64,000 bases of DNA. Origin: Multifurca ochricompacta (taxonomy: Eukaryota; Basidiomycota; Agaricomycetes; Russulales; Russulaceae). Of this stretch, positions 36,401 through 47,684 are shown in pieces (the stretch's first letter is position 1; every line of letters starts with the position of its first letter). The notes beneath the pieces are model-generated. The model saw only the letters and a list, made by a program, of their open reading frames with translations, searched no databases and was not told the DNA's origin. Location of the stretch: the NCBI GenBank assembly GCA_022496185.1, contig WTXG01000087.1, forward strand, positions 62,001 through 126,000. The letters run 5' to 3'. Position numbers and translations under genes: made by a program.

Positions 36401-39400
36401 ATGGCGTCCAACAAAAACAAGCTCGCGTTCTTGTCTATGCCGGCGCCGGCGTCATACGTCGCCGGTCTTGGTCGAGGGTAAACAAACGCCTTTCCATCTC
36501 ATACTCAACTCTGCTTTCCTCACCTACATTGTCCAGTGCCTCCGGTTTTACCACCCGGTCAGATATTGGCCCTGCACGAGAAGGCCCTTCAGCAGAGGTC
36601 ATCGCGTATGTGACTTATTATTCAGTCCCTCCTAATACTAACCGTTTTCACAGCGAGGCGCAGGCCAGGCGGGGCGAAGAACCGGATGTCGATCCCGACC
36701 AATTCCAGGACCCCGACAATGAGTATGGCCTCTTTGCAGGTACAACATATGAGGCTGACGATGAGGAGGCCGACAAGATCTACGAGCAAGTTGACCGAAA
36801 AATGGACTCGCGACGGCGTGCCCGTCGCGAGGCCCGTGAGGAGGAAGAACTAGCGAAGCATCGCGCAGAGCGACCAAAGTTGCAACAACAATTCGCTGAT
36901 TTAAAACGCGGGCTTGCGGTTGTTACAGATTCCGAGTGGGAGAACATACCCGAAGTCGGGAACCTTACACGAAGAAAGCGAAGGAGGGATGAGCGCTCGT
37001 TCGTTGTCCCCGACAGCATTGTTGTGGGGGACCGAGCGAAGGGAGAATACGAAAACTCGTTGGATCGGAGACAGCAGGTACGTGGCTCGCCGATCATGAA
37101 ACTGTTGACCTCATGATCGGCAGGACCATGGAGGGTTCGAGACACCGGCAGATTCTGGCACCTTGACGAATTTTGTCGAGATCGGTCAAGCACGAGACAA
37201 GATTCTATCTCTCAAGCTCGATCAGGTAGCTGATTTCGTTCATTGTCTTGACCTCCCATATAGCTGGCCATCTCGCAGGTCTCAGGAACTGCCTCGACAT
37301 CGGGCTCAGCTTCGTCCATCGACCCGAAAGGGTACCTTACTTCACTGGATAGTCAGGTTATAAAGACTGAAGCCGAGATTGGCGATATAAAACGCGCACG
37401 CATGCTATTCGATTCACTCATCAAGTCCAATCCGAAACACGCTCCAGGATGGATCGCAGCAGCCGCTCTGGAGGAACATGCGGGACGCATGGTTGCTGCG
37501 CGGAAGCTTATCAAGCAAGGTTGTGAACAGTGCCCAAAGAGCGACGACGTCTGGCTAGAAGCTGCAAGATTACACGTACGTCAGCCCAACGCACTCATCT
37601 AGGTAAAAGGCATTCACTGTTGCCACAGCAAAGTGACGATGCCAAGGTTATTCTTGCTAACGCTGTACAGCACGTCGGACAAAGCGTCAAGATCTGGTTG
37701 GCGGCTGCGGACCTTGAGCATGATACAAAAGGGAAAAAGCGCGTGCTGCGGCGGGGTACGCCTTCTTCACCTCTACCTTGACTTTCAGGCTTTCATCGTC
37801 CCTTAGCACTCGAGCACATCCCGAACTCGGTCCGCCTCTGGAAGGAAACCGTCAACCTAGAAACCTCCCCCGCGGACGCACGCATTCTCCTATCCCGGGC
37901 CGTTGAAGTGATTCCGCTTTCTGTTGAGCTTTGGCTCGCCCTCGCACGGCTTGAGACGCCAGAAAACGCTAAAGGGGTACTTAACAAAGCGCGCAAAGCT
38001 GTACCCACCTCGCACGAAATTTGGATAGCCGCTGGCCGCTTGATCGAGCAGGAGGCGTATGCGACGGATCTTTCAGAAGATAAGCGTGGAGAGGAGCTCG
38101 AGCGTGTTGACAAAACCCTTGCCGCAGCTGTGCGTGCGTTGCGCGCGCATGGCGTGCTGCTCACTCGCGAGCAATGGTTGAAGGAGGCCGAACGATGTGA
38201 GGCTGAGGGGGCACCAAGTACATGCGAGGCGATCGTGTCTGCGACAGTCGCTATGGATGTGGAGGAGGAAGATCGTTATACGACATGGCTTGGCGACGCA
38301 GAGGCAGCAGAAGCGCGTGGACGTGTGGGCACTGCACGCGCAGTGCTCGCGTACTCACTACGCGTATTCCCGGACCGGAGCGGCCTTTGGCGTCGCGCAG
38401 CGGACCTGGAGAAGGCGCACGGCACCCGCGAGAGCCTTGACAAACTTCTTGCGCGCGCGGTCGAGTGCTGCCCGCAGGCGGAGGTACTTTGGTTGATGTG
38501 GGCCAAGGAGAAGTGGCTCGGCGGAGATGTGCCGGCTGCGCGCGAAGTACTCGAACACGCGTTTGACAAGAACTCTGAGAGCGAGCAAATTTGGCTCGCG
38601 GCCGTCAAACTCGAGGCGGAAAATGGCGAATTAGAGGTGGCGCGAAAGCTGCTCGTGCGAGCGCGGACGGTCGCGGACACAGAGAGGGTGACTATATCCT
38701 TGTTTCTCCCCCGGGTGTATATGCGGAAAAAAACTCATTCTTCTATAGATTTGGATGAAATCGGCCGTGTTCGAACGACAGCAAGGCCAGACAGAACTCG
38801 CTTTGAAAACGGTCTCTACTGCCCTGTTGAAATACCCGAAGTTCGCCAAACTGTATATAATCCAAGGGCAAATTTATCAAGCCGCCCAGGACTATTCTAC
38901 CGCGCGCGCTGCCTACGCCGCAGGGCTCAAGGCAGTCCCGAAGAATGTCACCCTTTGGGTGATGGCAAGCCGGTTGGAAGAGGCGGATGGCAAGAGCATC
39001 CGCGCGCGCGCACTGGTCGAGAAAGCGCGCCTGGTCAACCCGAAAAGTGACGTGCTTTGGGCCGAAGCGATAGGCATCGAGGAACGCTCCGGCGCCGCTG
39101 CGCAAGGGAAGGCGTTACTCGCTCGCGCACTGCAAGAGTGCCCAACATCCGGCATACTTTGGTCGATGGCGATCTGGGCGGAGGCGCGGCCTCAACGCAA
39201 GGCGCGCAGCGTGGATGCTCTCAAGAAATGTGCCGACGATCCCCTCGTGATCTGTACCGTCGCGCGATTGTTCTGGGCAGAACGCAAGATTGAGAAGGCG
39301 CGACAGTGGTTTGACCGTGCAGTGAGTGCCAACCCGGATATCGGTGATGCGTGGGGTTGGTGGCTCAAATTTGAGCGGCAACATGGGGCTGCGGGCGGAG

Positions 39401-39537
39401 ACAAAGAAGTCATAACGCGGTGCATAGGGGCAGAACCACATCATGGGCTGACGTGGGGGCCGATCGCAAAGGACGACAAGAACAGGGGAAAATCTATAAA
39501 CGAGATTCTCGAGCTTGTCACGGCGGCTTTGCAGTGA
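36401..39537 (+). CDS. PRP6: U5 snRNP splicing factor PRP6/PRPF6
   Basis: Nuclear pre-mRNA splicing factor that bridges U5 and U4/U6 in the tri-snRNP. Eight exons keep frame exactly: 36401-36477, 36537-36605, 36654-37077, 37124-37225, 37279-37575, 37629-37755, 37807-38687, 38749-39537; 921 residues, close to human (941). The PRP1 N-terminal domain is seen (PAPASYVAGLGRGASGFTTR, then FQDPDNEYGLFAG and EEADKIYEQVDRKMD). HAT/TPR helical repeats fill the rest (ARMLFDSLIKSNPKHAPGW, IWLAAADLEHD, ELWLALARLE, LWVMASRLEE, ARQWFDRAVSANPDIGDAW). Start chosen at the ATG with AAGCC before it, leading into the conserved N-terminus. Coding DNA is CpG-rich, in sharp contrast to the region beyond 43.5 kb. Confidence 0.95.
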
Positions 39538-39867
39538 TCATTGGCCTCTTTCAGGATGTATTTATGCACAGGTGTTATACTGAATTCCATGGATGGACTT
39601 GTTGTCATAGGTTTGCCAAGTGAATAATACCGCAGCATCTTGGCTGTCACAATTCGCGGTTGTTCAGTGTATTTCTATGATTTAATTTAATCATTTTGAT
39701 AACCATCTATCTCCAAAATAGAAAACATTAAATTTGCCAAGTTAACCTTAAGCAACCTCCATAATGCTTACTCAAGCTAAATCAGTTCATGATCAAGCAG
39801 CAAGATGTGGAGGTAGACAAGGCTTTGCTGCTTTCAAGGCCTGGCCTGCAATGTTATACAGTAACCC

Positions 39868-41558
39868 TCAAAACTGTTCCAATGTTTGGCCATCCTGTAA
39901 GAGATTGACCAACCACACATAGTGATGTCCCCAGCCTGGCTTGGCCTGAGGTGGCTTTTTTTTTTTTGGGGTATCGCCTAGCACATGAGATTCATCGAAG
40001 GCCAGAATAACAAGGGGCCGCCTTGGACATCCAAGTAGGTCTAAGCATCCTTCAGGATCCACAAATTTACAAAGCTCGAGTCCTGCTTCTCTCACTTCAT
40101 TTCCATCGACTCCGTATGGGGAAGGGCTACGATTCTCCTTATGAATGCGCTCGCAAGACGCCATGAACTTGAAGATGCAGTCAATTTACGAAATGGACAC
40201 ACGTCAAGTCAACCCACCTTGGTAGCTTCGTCAACTACGGCCTTGAAGAAATCTTTACGATAATCATGCGAGCTTCGGAAACCTTGGTCCACTGTCATGT
40301 GTTCACGGAACGCCTTCGCCAGCTTCTCCTGGTGCTCCTGGACAAGTAGCGCTGTATCTAGCCAAGGTCGACGCCGGTCCCTCCCAATGGTGGTCGATTC
40401 CTCTGGCGCAGCATCATCTGCAATCCCATGTTATCACACGCGTTCACGAGACAAGTACAGGCCAATCACCTTGGTAATCAGATTCAATATCTTCCAAACG
40501 CTTCTCAGTGACAGTCAAAAGGGCATAGACAAAACCATGAAGCTTCTTGGAAAGAGCATCTGGATCGCTGTCGCCCCAACAGAACACAGCCAGTTGCGCA
40601 GCTCGATATCAGGAGGTGGAGACCCTTTTTGGGATCAGAGAATAAGTATTTAATTGAGAAAGAGCAGGAAAATAGACCTTGAGATTTAGAACTGCGAAGA
40701 CACATAGGAATGGTGATGATTCCGATTGCTACTTCATCCACCATGCGAGATTTTCCTGTTCCTGATGAATTTACTATACTAGTCTGTCGGGCGTAGACAT
40801 CTCTCCGCTTGTCGAGGTAACTCTCGATCGTGAGAAGAAGTGAAGCTGCGGCATTGCCTTTGAAAGGGGAACCCCACGCACGTAAGGTAGCTATTATGTC
40901 GAGATGAGCCTGGGTGAATGGGTTTGGGATAGTTGCACACCTTGAATTGACGGATTGGGACCTGGAGGGAGGTGGCTACTCCCTTATTTTGGAGTGGAAT
41001 CAGCGGAGGCGGGTCGTAAAGGTTCTGCACGTTAGAAATGTGTGAGAAGTGATTGGAAGTAAGCCGTGTGCAAGACGCTCACTGAGACGACGAACATCGC
41101 GGAACAACCTTCGGTCGCAGCAATTGCCAAGAAAAGGGACGAGCCAGGGATGTTCTTTGAAGACATCCTGGATTAAGGTATTTGACTATTGACTTTCCTT
41201 GTCGTACTTTTGATCTAACTGATCACAATCACTAATAATTGTCTAGAGAAGAGGGAGAGCGAAATATTCGGGTTAGCTTGTTACGCCGATACTCAAAAGA
41301 TTCGAGAGTGCCGTCGAGAATGCGGAGACGAAATTCAAGTTGTCCAATCTCCTGTGCTCTTCATCGGAGATTGTGTCCTCGACAAGTTCACTATCTGGGT
41401 ACCTTGAAACTGCAAGTTCGACTTTGCTAGTCTCCGCGACACTCTCGTCACGGACTTCGTCCTGACAACTTGAAAGGTTTGACATTCCTCTCGGCTTGAG
41501 ACCAGTCGCGATCATGGTGCAATCGCTTACCGGCGCGTTTCTTGGAGCGGGAGGGCAT
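39868..41558 (-). CDS. P-loop ATPase of an Agaricomycete-expanded family, C-terminus lost
   Basis: Function not known. Readable exons (minus): MPSRSKKRAG start at 41,558; DEVRDESVAETSKVELAVS; IQDVFKEHPWLVPFLGNCCD (about 41,130); HLDIIATLRAWGSPFKGNAA followed by the Walker A SSGTGKS (about 40,765-40,745); then LRSSKSQ, WGDSDPDALSKKLHGFVYAL, DYRKDFFKAVVDEATK, and finally LVILAFDESH (about 39,990), a Walker B-like segment. After this the frame runs into AAA/PKKK and a transposon end, so the downstream ATPase region seems to be missing. I recall such SSGTGKSR..DESH proteins as multi-copy families in mushrooms, without an assigned role. The gene is head to head with the NLR, 528 bases apart. Confidence 0.6.
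39914..39960. mobile_element. hAT-type MITE end fragment
   Basis: TAGTGATGTCCCCAGCC..GGCTTGGCCTGAGGTGGC matches the terminal 45 or so bases of the element at 52,782-53,242. It sits in the C-terminal part of the P-loop ATPase gene, next to an interrupted T run. Confidence 0.65.
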
Positions 41559-42086
41559 GAAGTTCAAGAGATGGAGATGGAATGCGTGCATGTTGAATGG
41601 GGGTGTGCAACGCCCACCGCTCACAAAAATGGGTTCCACCACACCCACTACCAACCACAAACATTATGACACAGCGAAACAGGTGCTTGCTTCGAGCTTC
41701 TTAAGAAGCTTTCACCCTTTTTTAAAAACAAATTCCAATTTGTATTGCGTGTGCAGCTACTACGAGTAGCAAGTAGTGATGTGCGGGCCTGGCTTGTGGG
41801 CCTGAGAAAATCATCATAATGAACTTTCATTATCAGTGTCAAACCCATCATCACTGTGTTGAAAATTGATTGGGAAACAATGAGAGTGTGAGTGTGGGAA
41901 GTCTTCCCAGTCCAGTCCGAAGCTGCCATCGCCTGCTCGTGTCATGTCACGGGTAACTGGTCACATGTCACGTTCACATTCGTGGGCTGTGTGTGTGTAC
42001 CTCCTCTCGTTACCGAACGTCTACCAGCTACTGCTACTACAAAGTTGTAAAATGCAATCTATTCACTCACAAAAAAACTCCGAAGC
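41559..42086. promoter_or_regulatory. Shared upstream region of ATPase and NLR genes
   Basis: 528 bases between two divergent genes. Contains a second hAT-type end (TAGTGATGTGCGGGCCTGGC at about 41,775) and a repeated GTCATGTCACGGG / CACATGTCACG motif at 41,941-41,975. Confidence 0.5.
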
Positions 42087-45000
42087 ATGTTCCATGCATC
42101 ACAAAGCGGTAGCCAACCAGTCCGTAAGTATCTCTCCCGTAACTTACTGAATGGCTCATCGATCTGCCCTATCCAGTTATTCACTCATCCGAGCCGATCG
42201 GAGGATCTGTTGACGTTGCGATGACCACTATCGAGACTTCTCTTGCTGCATTGAAAGAGGCAAGCTCTCTGATGTCAAAGATACCCTACATTTCTCCCGT
42301 TGCTGGCCTACTACTCCAAGTTCTCACCATGCGAGATGTGAGCGTCTGGCCATTCTCTCACTTGATTTTTATGCTTATGACTTTTCTGACAGGAAGTAAA
42401 GCAGAATAAGGAGAGTGGGATGTTGTGATGCGCAAACTTGGTCGGGTTGCCGGCCTCGTTGTGAATGTCGGGGAGTCGTGTCAGAAATATAACTTAGAGG
42501 AAAATGATCTCCCTCCCGGTCTTCGCTCAATCCTACGGTCTCTTCAGAAGTACGCCCTATATTCATGATAGTTTCTCACTGGCTCATCGTACGCAAGTGA
42601 ATTGGGTGGGATCGAAAGCCTGCTGAAGCAAAGCGCGGAAATGGGACATTTTAGGAAGGCTCTTCTGCGCAAGGATTTGCTACGAAAGGTCAAGCAATAT
42701 GATGGCGAGCTGTCAAACGTGCTTCAAACTTTCCAGGTCCGCCTTTGAATTATTGTCCGTGTTGCTCACCTAATTCGTCACCTCCAGGCCGAGTTGGCCC
42801 TAGATGCACGGTTTGAGCAAATCGCTGAAAGACGCAAGGTATGTGTGCTGTTAGTAACCAGTGGTAGCAATTCTCATAAAGTTGATAGGGCATCCCCGCT
42901 GGTCCGTCTGGTCCATCAAATGTCATCACGTAGGTTTCTTGTCAACAATCGTGCTGTGTTCCTATGCTGACAATCAGCCAGGTCCATACCCCAGGAGCCA
43001 CGTTCACCTCAGATATTCTTTGGGCGCGATGCTGAACTTGCTGAGATCCTTCACATGATTCTCACAGGCATTCATGACTCTCGTCCTGCTCGCATTGCAA
43101 TCCTTGGTCCTGGTGGTTATGGCAAGACCATTCTTGCAAATGCAGCCCTCACTCACCCCAAGTCCAAGAGCAATTCGGGGGTTCTCGATACTTTGTTGCC
43201 TGTGAATCAGTCTCCTCATCTGGTGCTCTCCTGGTTGAGCTTGCGAAGACACTGGGTATCTTGGATGGAGGCTCAGATGCTTCCTGGTCTCATATCCATG
43301 CTACATTGAGTTCAAAGGATAGCATCATCTGTCTAGACAATTTTGAGTCACCTTGGGACCAGGCTGGTGATACAAGAGATTCTGTTGAGGAACTACTCTG
43401 AGGGTCACAGCACTCAACTCTGTCACCTTACTCATCACCATGCGAGGCACCGTGCGGCCAGGCCAGACTCTGTGGACAAAGCCTACTCTAGCTCCATTGA
43501 AGACCCTCAGCCAGGATGCTGCTAGAGAAATCTGGAAGGGAATTGAACAGAACTATGACACTGCTGCAGAAGAACTTATCAAAGCTGTGGACTATGTTCC
43601 CCTTGCTGTTAGCCTGTTGGCTCATCTTGCCCAGGCAACATCACCTACATTATTGCTGAAGGAGTGGAAACAAAGTCAGACCAAATTTATTCAAATGGGT
43701 CAGACCCATAGGCTATCAAACCTTGAATACTCCATCCAATTATCTATCAATAGTGGCAGGATGAGAGCTAATCCACCTGCTAAGGATTTACTTGGAATTC
43801 TTAGCATGTTACCAGATGGAATTCATACAGAGCAGCTGGGGAGATTCAAAGAGATCCTTGTTGATATGGATATTCTATCAAACCTGCGTACCCTGCAGCA
43901 GTGCAGCCTTGTGCATGTAATTGGAGAGAGATATCAAACTCATCCAATCATTCGTCACTTCTGTAAGCAACAGGAGGTCATATCATCAAAATATAAAGAT
44001 TCACTCCATAACTTCTACATTGACCTGGCTTCTTCTAATTCATCTGAAGCACAGCCAAAGTATCATGCTGAGATGGTGTTAGAAATAAATAACACAAAAG
44101 CCATGCTATTTCATCTTCTGAAGTCAAATTATGGGAATAACTCAAAGCTAGTTGAAGCCATTATCACATTTACATATTTTCATGGTGTTATAGGAGATCA
44201 TTCAGACAAGTTGATCAGCCAAACTGTTGAAACCTTACAACAGAGGCCAAGTGACACATCAGTGCTAATAAGGTGTCTTCAGGCATGGGGAAGACTGTAC
44301 TATTATGCCAGTGACATTGAAAATGCAAAAGCTAAAATACAAGAAGTGGAGAGGTTGTGTTCATCAAGCCCATATAATAATAGCTCCCTGCATGCAGAAG
44401 TTTTAAGAGATCTTAGTGAACTTTATCAATTAGAAGGTGCACTAAATGAGGCAGAAGTTTCATGTCAAAAGGCATTGGAACTTCACAAGGTTGCCAACTC
44501 TGTCCTAGGGCAAGCAAATGATCACAAAGGACTTGGGCACATATTTTTGGGGCTGAGCAGACTGGATGAGGCAGAGACTTCATATAGAGAAGCCTTGAAA
44601 TTCCACAAGATTGCCAATGATGTCCTAGGGCAAGCAAATGATCACTCTGGACTTGGGCATGTGTATTTGAGGCTGAGCAGACTGGATGAGGCAGAGGCCT
44701 CATATAGAGAGGCCTTGAAATTTCACAAGATTGCCAATGATGTCCTAGGGCAAGCAAATGATCACAAAGGACTTGGGGACATGTATTTGAGGCTGAGCAG
44801 ACTGGATGAGGCAGAGGCCTCATATAGAGAGGCCTTGAAATTTCACAAGATTGCCAATGATGTCCTAGGGCAAGCAAATGATCACTCTGGACTTGGGGAC
44901 ATGTATTTGAGGCTGAGCAGACTGGATGAGGCAGAGGCCTCATATAAAGAGGCCTTGAAATTTCACAAGATTGCCAATGCTGTCATAGGGCAAGCAAATG

Positions 45001-45656
45001 ATCACTCTGGACTTGGGCACATGTATTTGAGGCTGAGCAGGATGGATGAGGCAGAGGCTTCATATAGAGAGGCCTTGAAATTTCACAAGATTGCCAATGA
45101 TGTCCTAGGGCAAGCAAATGATCACTCTGGACTTGGGGACATGTATTTGAGGCTGAGCAGACTGGATGAGGCAGAGGCTTCATATAGAGAGGCCTTGAAA
45201 TTTCACAAGATTGCCAATGCTGTCATAGGGCAAGCAAATGATCACTCTGGACTTGGGGACATGTATTTGAGGCTGAGCAGACTGGATGAGGCAGAGGCCT
45301 CATATAGAGAGGCCTTGAAATTTCACAAGATTGCCAATGATGTCCTAGGGCAAGCAAATGATCACAAAGGACTTGGGGACATGTATTTGAGGCTGAGCAG
45401 ACTGGATGAGGCAGAGGCCTCATATAAAGAGGCCTTGAAATTTCACAAGATTGCCAATTCTGTCTTGGGTCAGGGGACTGATTTACATGGGCTGGGCAAA
45501 GTGCATGTGGAGAGGTCACAACTAGAAGATGCTAGAAGCATGTTTGAGAAGGCACTTGCCATGCACAAAAAAGCACATGCCTCAGTTTGGCAGGGTTTGG
45601 ATCAGAAGCAGTTGAATATAGTCCTGTCTAAGATGGGCAAGGCCACCCAGGAGTGA
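42087..45656 (+). CDS. NLR-type receptor: helical N-domain, NB-ARC, TPR array
   Basis: STAND/NLR protein, predicted cytosolic sensor of non-self or stress. Early exons 42087-42123 and 42177-42337 are followed by at least four more small ones. The N-terminal 180 residues are helical (SLMSKIPYISPVAGLLLQVL, LLRKVKQYDGELSNVLQTFQ), resembling the MLKL-like N-domain common in Agaricomycete NLRs; that link is from memory. NB-ARC shows Walker A GPGGYGKT (about 43,107-43,130), Walker B ICLDNFE (about 43,327), LLITMRG (RNBS-B) and VPLAVSLLA (GLPL-like). The long last frame from about 43,440 includes a winged-helix-like region and about nine TPRs, eight nearly identical. Three one-base losses break the frame (near 42,412, 43,172 and 43,397), and the exon junction near 42,930-42,980 is unsettled. 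The last 2.2 kb is one open frame. Confidence 0.85.
44508..45467 (+). repeat. Eight near-identical 120-base TPR repeats
   Basis: Tandem 120-base units, each coding a 40-residue TPR (LGQANDH[K/S]GLG[D/H][M/V/I]YLRLSRLDEAEASY[R/K]EALKFHKIAN[D/A/S]V[L/I]). Copies differ at only a few bases, mainly at AAA/TCT (K/S), GAC/CAC (D/H) and GATGTCC/GCTGTCA. A degenerate ninth unit closes the array. No CG dinucleotide occurs in the array. Kinesin-light-chain-like TPRs of this kind form a binding superhelix. Confidence 0.93.
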
Positions 45657-45938
45657 GATCTTTGCTCAGGTATGGGATACAGCTGTGAGTAATTTTCACA
45701 TTGTATTTTTCCAGAGATGATAGCTGTTATTTACACATTGTGTGGTAGTGCTATTCAGGGTGTGTGTGGAAAGCTGTATTCTCACTTTTATGTTGGTAGT
45801 GGGATTGACAATTGCCTTGTTTGATATTGCTTTGTGACAGATGTGTTATATTCCAGTAGTGTCCCTCCAATTTTACATATTGTAGAATATTGTGCTGGTG
45901 ATGTACAGTGGGCAACAAAACCATTGCAATGTTTTGTA

Positions 45939-46000
45939 TAGTGATGTTCCAGCCTAGCTTGGCCCAAAAGCTGTGGCTTTGGCTTGGCCTGAGGCAGCTC
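45939..46000. mobile_element. Left end of an hAT-type MITE split by Copia
   Basis: TAGTGATGTTCCAGCCTAGC..CTTTGGCTTGGCCTGAGG matches the reverse complement of the right end of the element at 52,782-53,242. Its continuation (GGCTTTCCTGAAGTCTGGGC, then GAGCCAAAGCCACCACAGAC) is found beyond the 3' Copia LTR at 52,761-52,781 and 53,251-53,345. Confidence 0.75.
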
Positions 46001-46005
46001 TGGCT

Positions 46006-46517
46006 TGTTGACACAGGACATGTCTGGAGATGCTTCAGGCATCCAAGGTTTGCTTCAGCTGTAGATTAGATTAGATTAGATTCCGGAGTATCGGACTTTT
46101 TATGTTATCTTTATTACATTTCTTTCTCTCCTTACTCAGCTGACTAGTGATGTCCTTAATAATGCGCAGTAAGCACGTGATATCTCTTTGGCCAATGGCC
46201 TTTATCCCTCTCTGTTAATTGTCCGGCACTTGTGGACTTATTCCCAGTGCACACAGACCATTTCCCCTGGCCCCTATGGGTATATAAGGGTGTCTGTTTT
46301 GTCTCTTTCACTTCAGAGTTCTTCTAACCTCTGAAGTGTAAGTTCCTTTTACTATACTCTTCCTTATCTTTGACTAACCATCTTCTGTAGACTACTTGTC
46401 TTTTAGGTCAGTAGTATAGTTGTATTAGAGTTCTTCTAACCTCTGAAGTACTACTTGTCTTTTAGCCTCACCACTACTAACCACAGTCAGTATAACCAGC
46501 AGCATGATTGTTTGACA
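46006..46517 (+). repeat. 5' LTR of the Copia element
   Basis: Holds a TATATAA box at about 46,280 in GGGTATATAAGGG, a likely promoter. Just downstream, ACTTCAGAG..CTCTGAAGT forms a nine-base-pair hairpin (46,310-46,337), and its 3' part AGAGTTCTTCTAACCTCTGAAGT occurs again at about 46,429-46,451. Confidence 0.9.
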
Positions 46518-46530
46518 GGTTATGGGCCCT
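46518..46530 (+). other. Copia primer binding site (initiator tRNA-Met half)
   Basis: GGTTATGGGCCC directly abuts the 5' LTR. It is the exact complement of the anticodon stem-loop GGGCCCATAACC of eukaryotic initiator tRNA-Met, as used by Copia-type elements that prime with a cut half-tRNA. Confidence 0.8.
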
Positions 46531-46748
46531 GCCGCTCATACTGATCTGTGATTCCCTTTTGTTCATCAACAGCCCAACTCGCTCTTTGCACACAAGCTCA
46601 CAAAAGCTTCAAAGTCTTTCCCACCAGCTTCTTCCTGTGAGCTTTCCTATTTACTGTTTGTGCACCTTAACACCCCACAGGATGATGCAGTCTACTGTGT
46701 TGAGGTTTCAGCACCCCGATCGAGGGACATTCAATCTCAGGAAAAGTA

Positions 46749-46822
46749 TAGCCATGTTGGGGATTGAACCCAAGACCCCAGACATTCCAGGTCCAGTGCT
46801 CTAACCACTGAGCTACATGGCC
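46749..46822 (-). tRNA. tRNA-like sequence in the Copia leader
   Basis: Minus-strand 74-base cloverleaf: acceptor GGCCATG/CATGGCT (seven pairs, one G-T), D arm GCTC..GAGC, T arm TTGGG TTCAATC CCCAA, discriminator A, then TTTT four bases on. A box TAGCTCAGTGG and B box GGTTCAATCC fit pol III promoters. The anticodon arm reads as six pairs around CTGGAAT, which would put GGA at the anticodon, yet there is no long variable arm as serine tRNAs have. It may be a tRNA pseudogene or SINE head carried by the element. Confidence 0.55.
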
Positions 46823-47684
46823 TTGGGAACTTCAAGGTGGTTTCTGTGTGTTATGCCCTAGCCATAACCAGTCCACCCATGTACATGTGCCATTACTAGG
46901 CTTCAGGCACTTCTCAACATACTGCTCATCCTGAACTGTTTGGCTAGCCCTTTGGGGTTCTTGCAAAAGGTGATGAGGGACCCTAAGTGGGTGAAACACC
47001 TTAAGCTCCTTGAGTGCACACTAGGTATTAGTAAATTCATAGTTATAGCTGGGTTTTCGTCCCATAGATAGCTTTAGTAGGCCTATAGCCAGAAGCTTGT
47101 GGCTTTAAGTCCAGTCAATGCTTGGCTCTATCTGTAAGCCGGGTTTAGCGACCTGCATGTGGAGTTTAGGGTCTAGAACAAGGCATGGGTAGTCACTCCC
47201 ATGACGCTTGGGCTCGATACAAGTAGGCTGCACTACTATAGTCTATACATAGTAGATATAGTCTTTATCTCTGGGCATAAGTATCCGTTGCCTTTGTAGG
47301 GTAACCACGCCCTACCAGAGACAGACTAGACATCTACTCAGTCATGGCCCCAATCATCTAGGGCTTAATCATGGACTCCACCACCAGCATTAGAGGAAGG
47401 GCTATACACCCTTTGTCTCTAATGGAACTTGTGGTTGGCTCCTCCATGACATGACTCCCAGTCCTGACTACACTAGACACTCTGGCTAGTCTACCAGAGC
47501 TTATGTCTGGTTGCAGGATTGCACTAGACAGCTTTACTATACCTAGAAAGTCGCACAACAGAGGCAGGACCTTCTTAGGTTCTGAAGCATAGCGCCACAG
47601 TATGGGGTGGCACTCTTAAGCGAGACCTGGGCACTGGTTCTAACTGCTCCTTGGAACCAGGAACAACTTATATAACATCTCAAA
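46823..47684 (+). other. Copia untranslated leader
   Basis: About 860 bases between the tRNA-like sequence and gag with no open frame of note on the plus strand. Nothing else recognised. Confidence 0.5.

Noticed and set aside
36780..37193. Minus-strand open frames over PRP6
   Set aside because: Antisense shadows caused by high GC content in the third codon position of PRP6.
44508..45467. CRISPR-like regular array
   Set aside because: Units are contiguous, coding, 120 bases long with no spacers; this is a TPR repeat in a eukaryotic gene.
44413..45519. Long minus-strand open frames with repeated LPHPVCSASNTCPQV-type units
   Set aside because: They are the antisense reading of the TPR array; the plus strand has the recognisable TPR sequence and NB-ARC context.
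46749..46822. Confident serine tRNA with anticodon GGA
   Set aside because: The anticodon stem is irregular and the long variable arm of serine tRNAs is absent; reported only as tRNA-like.
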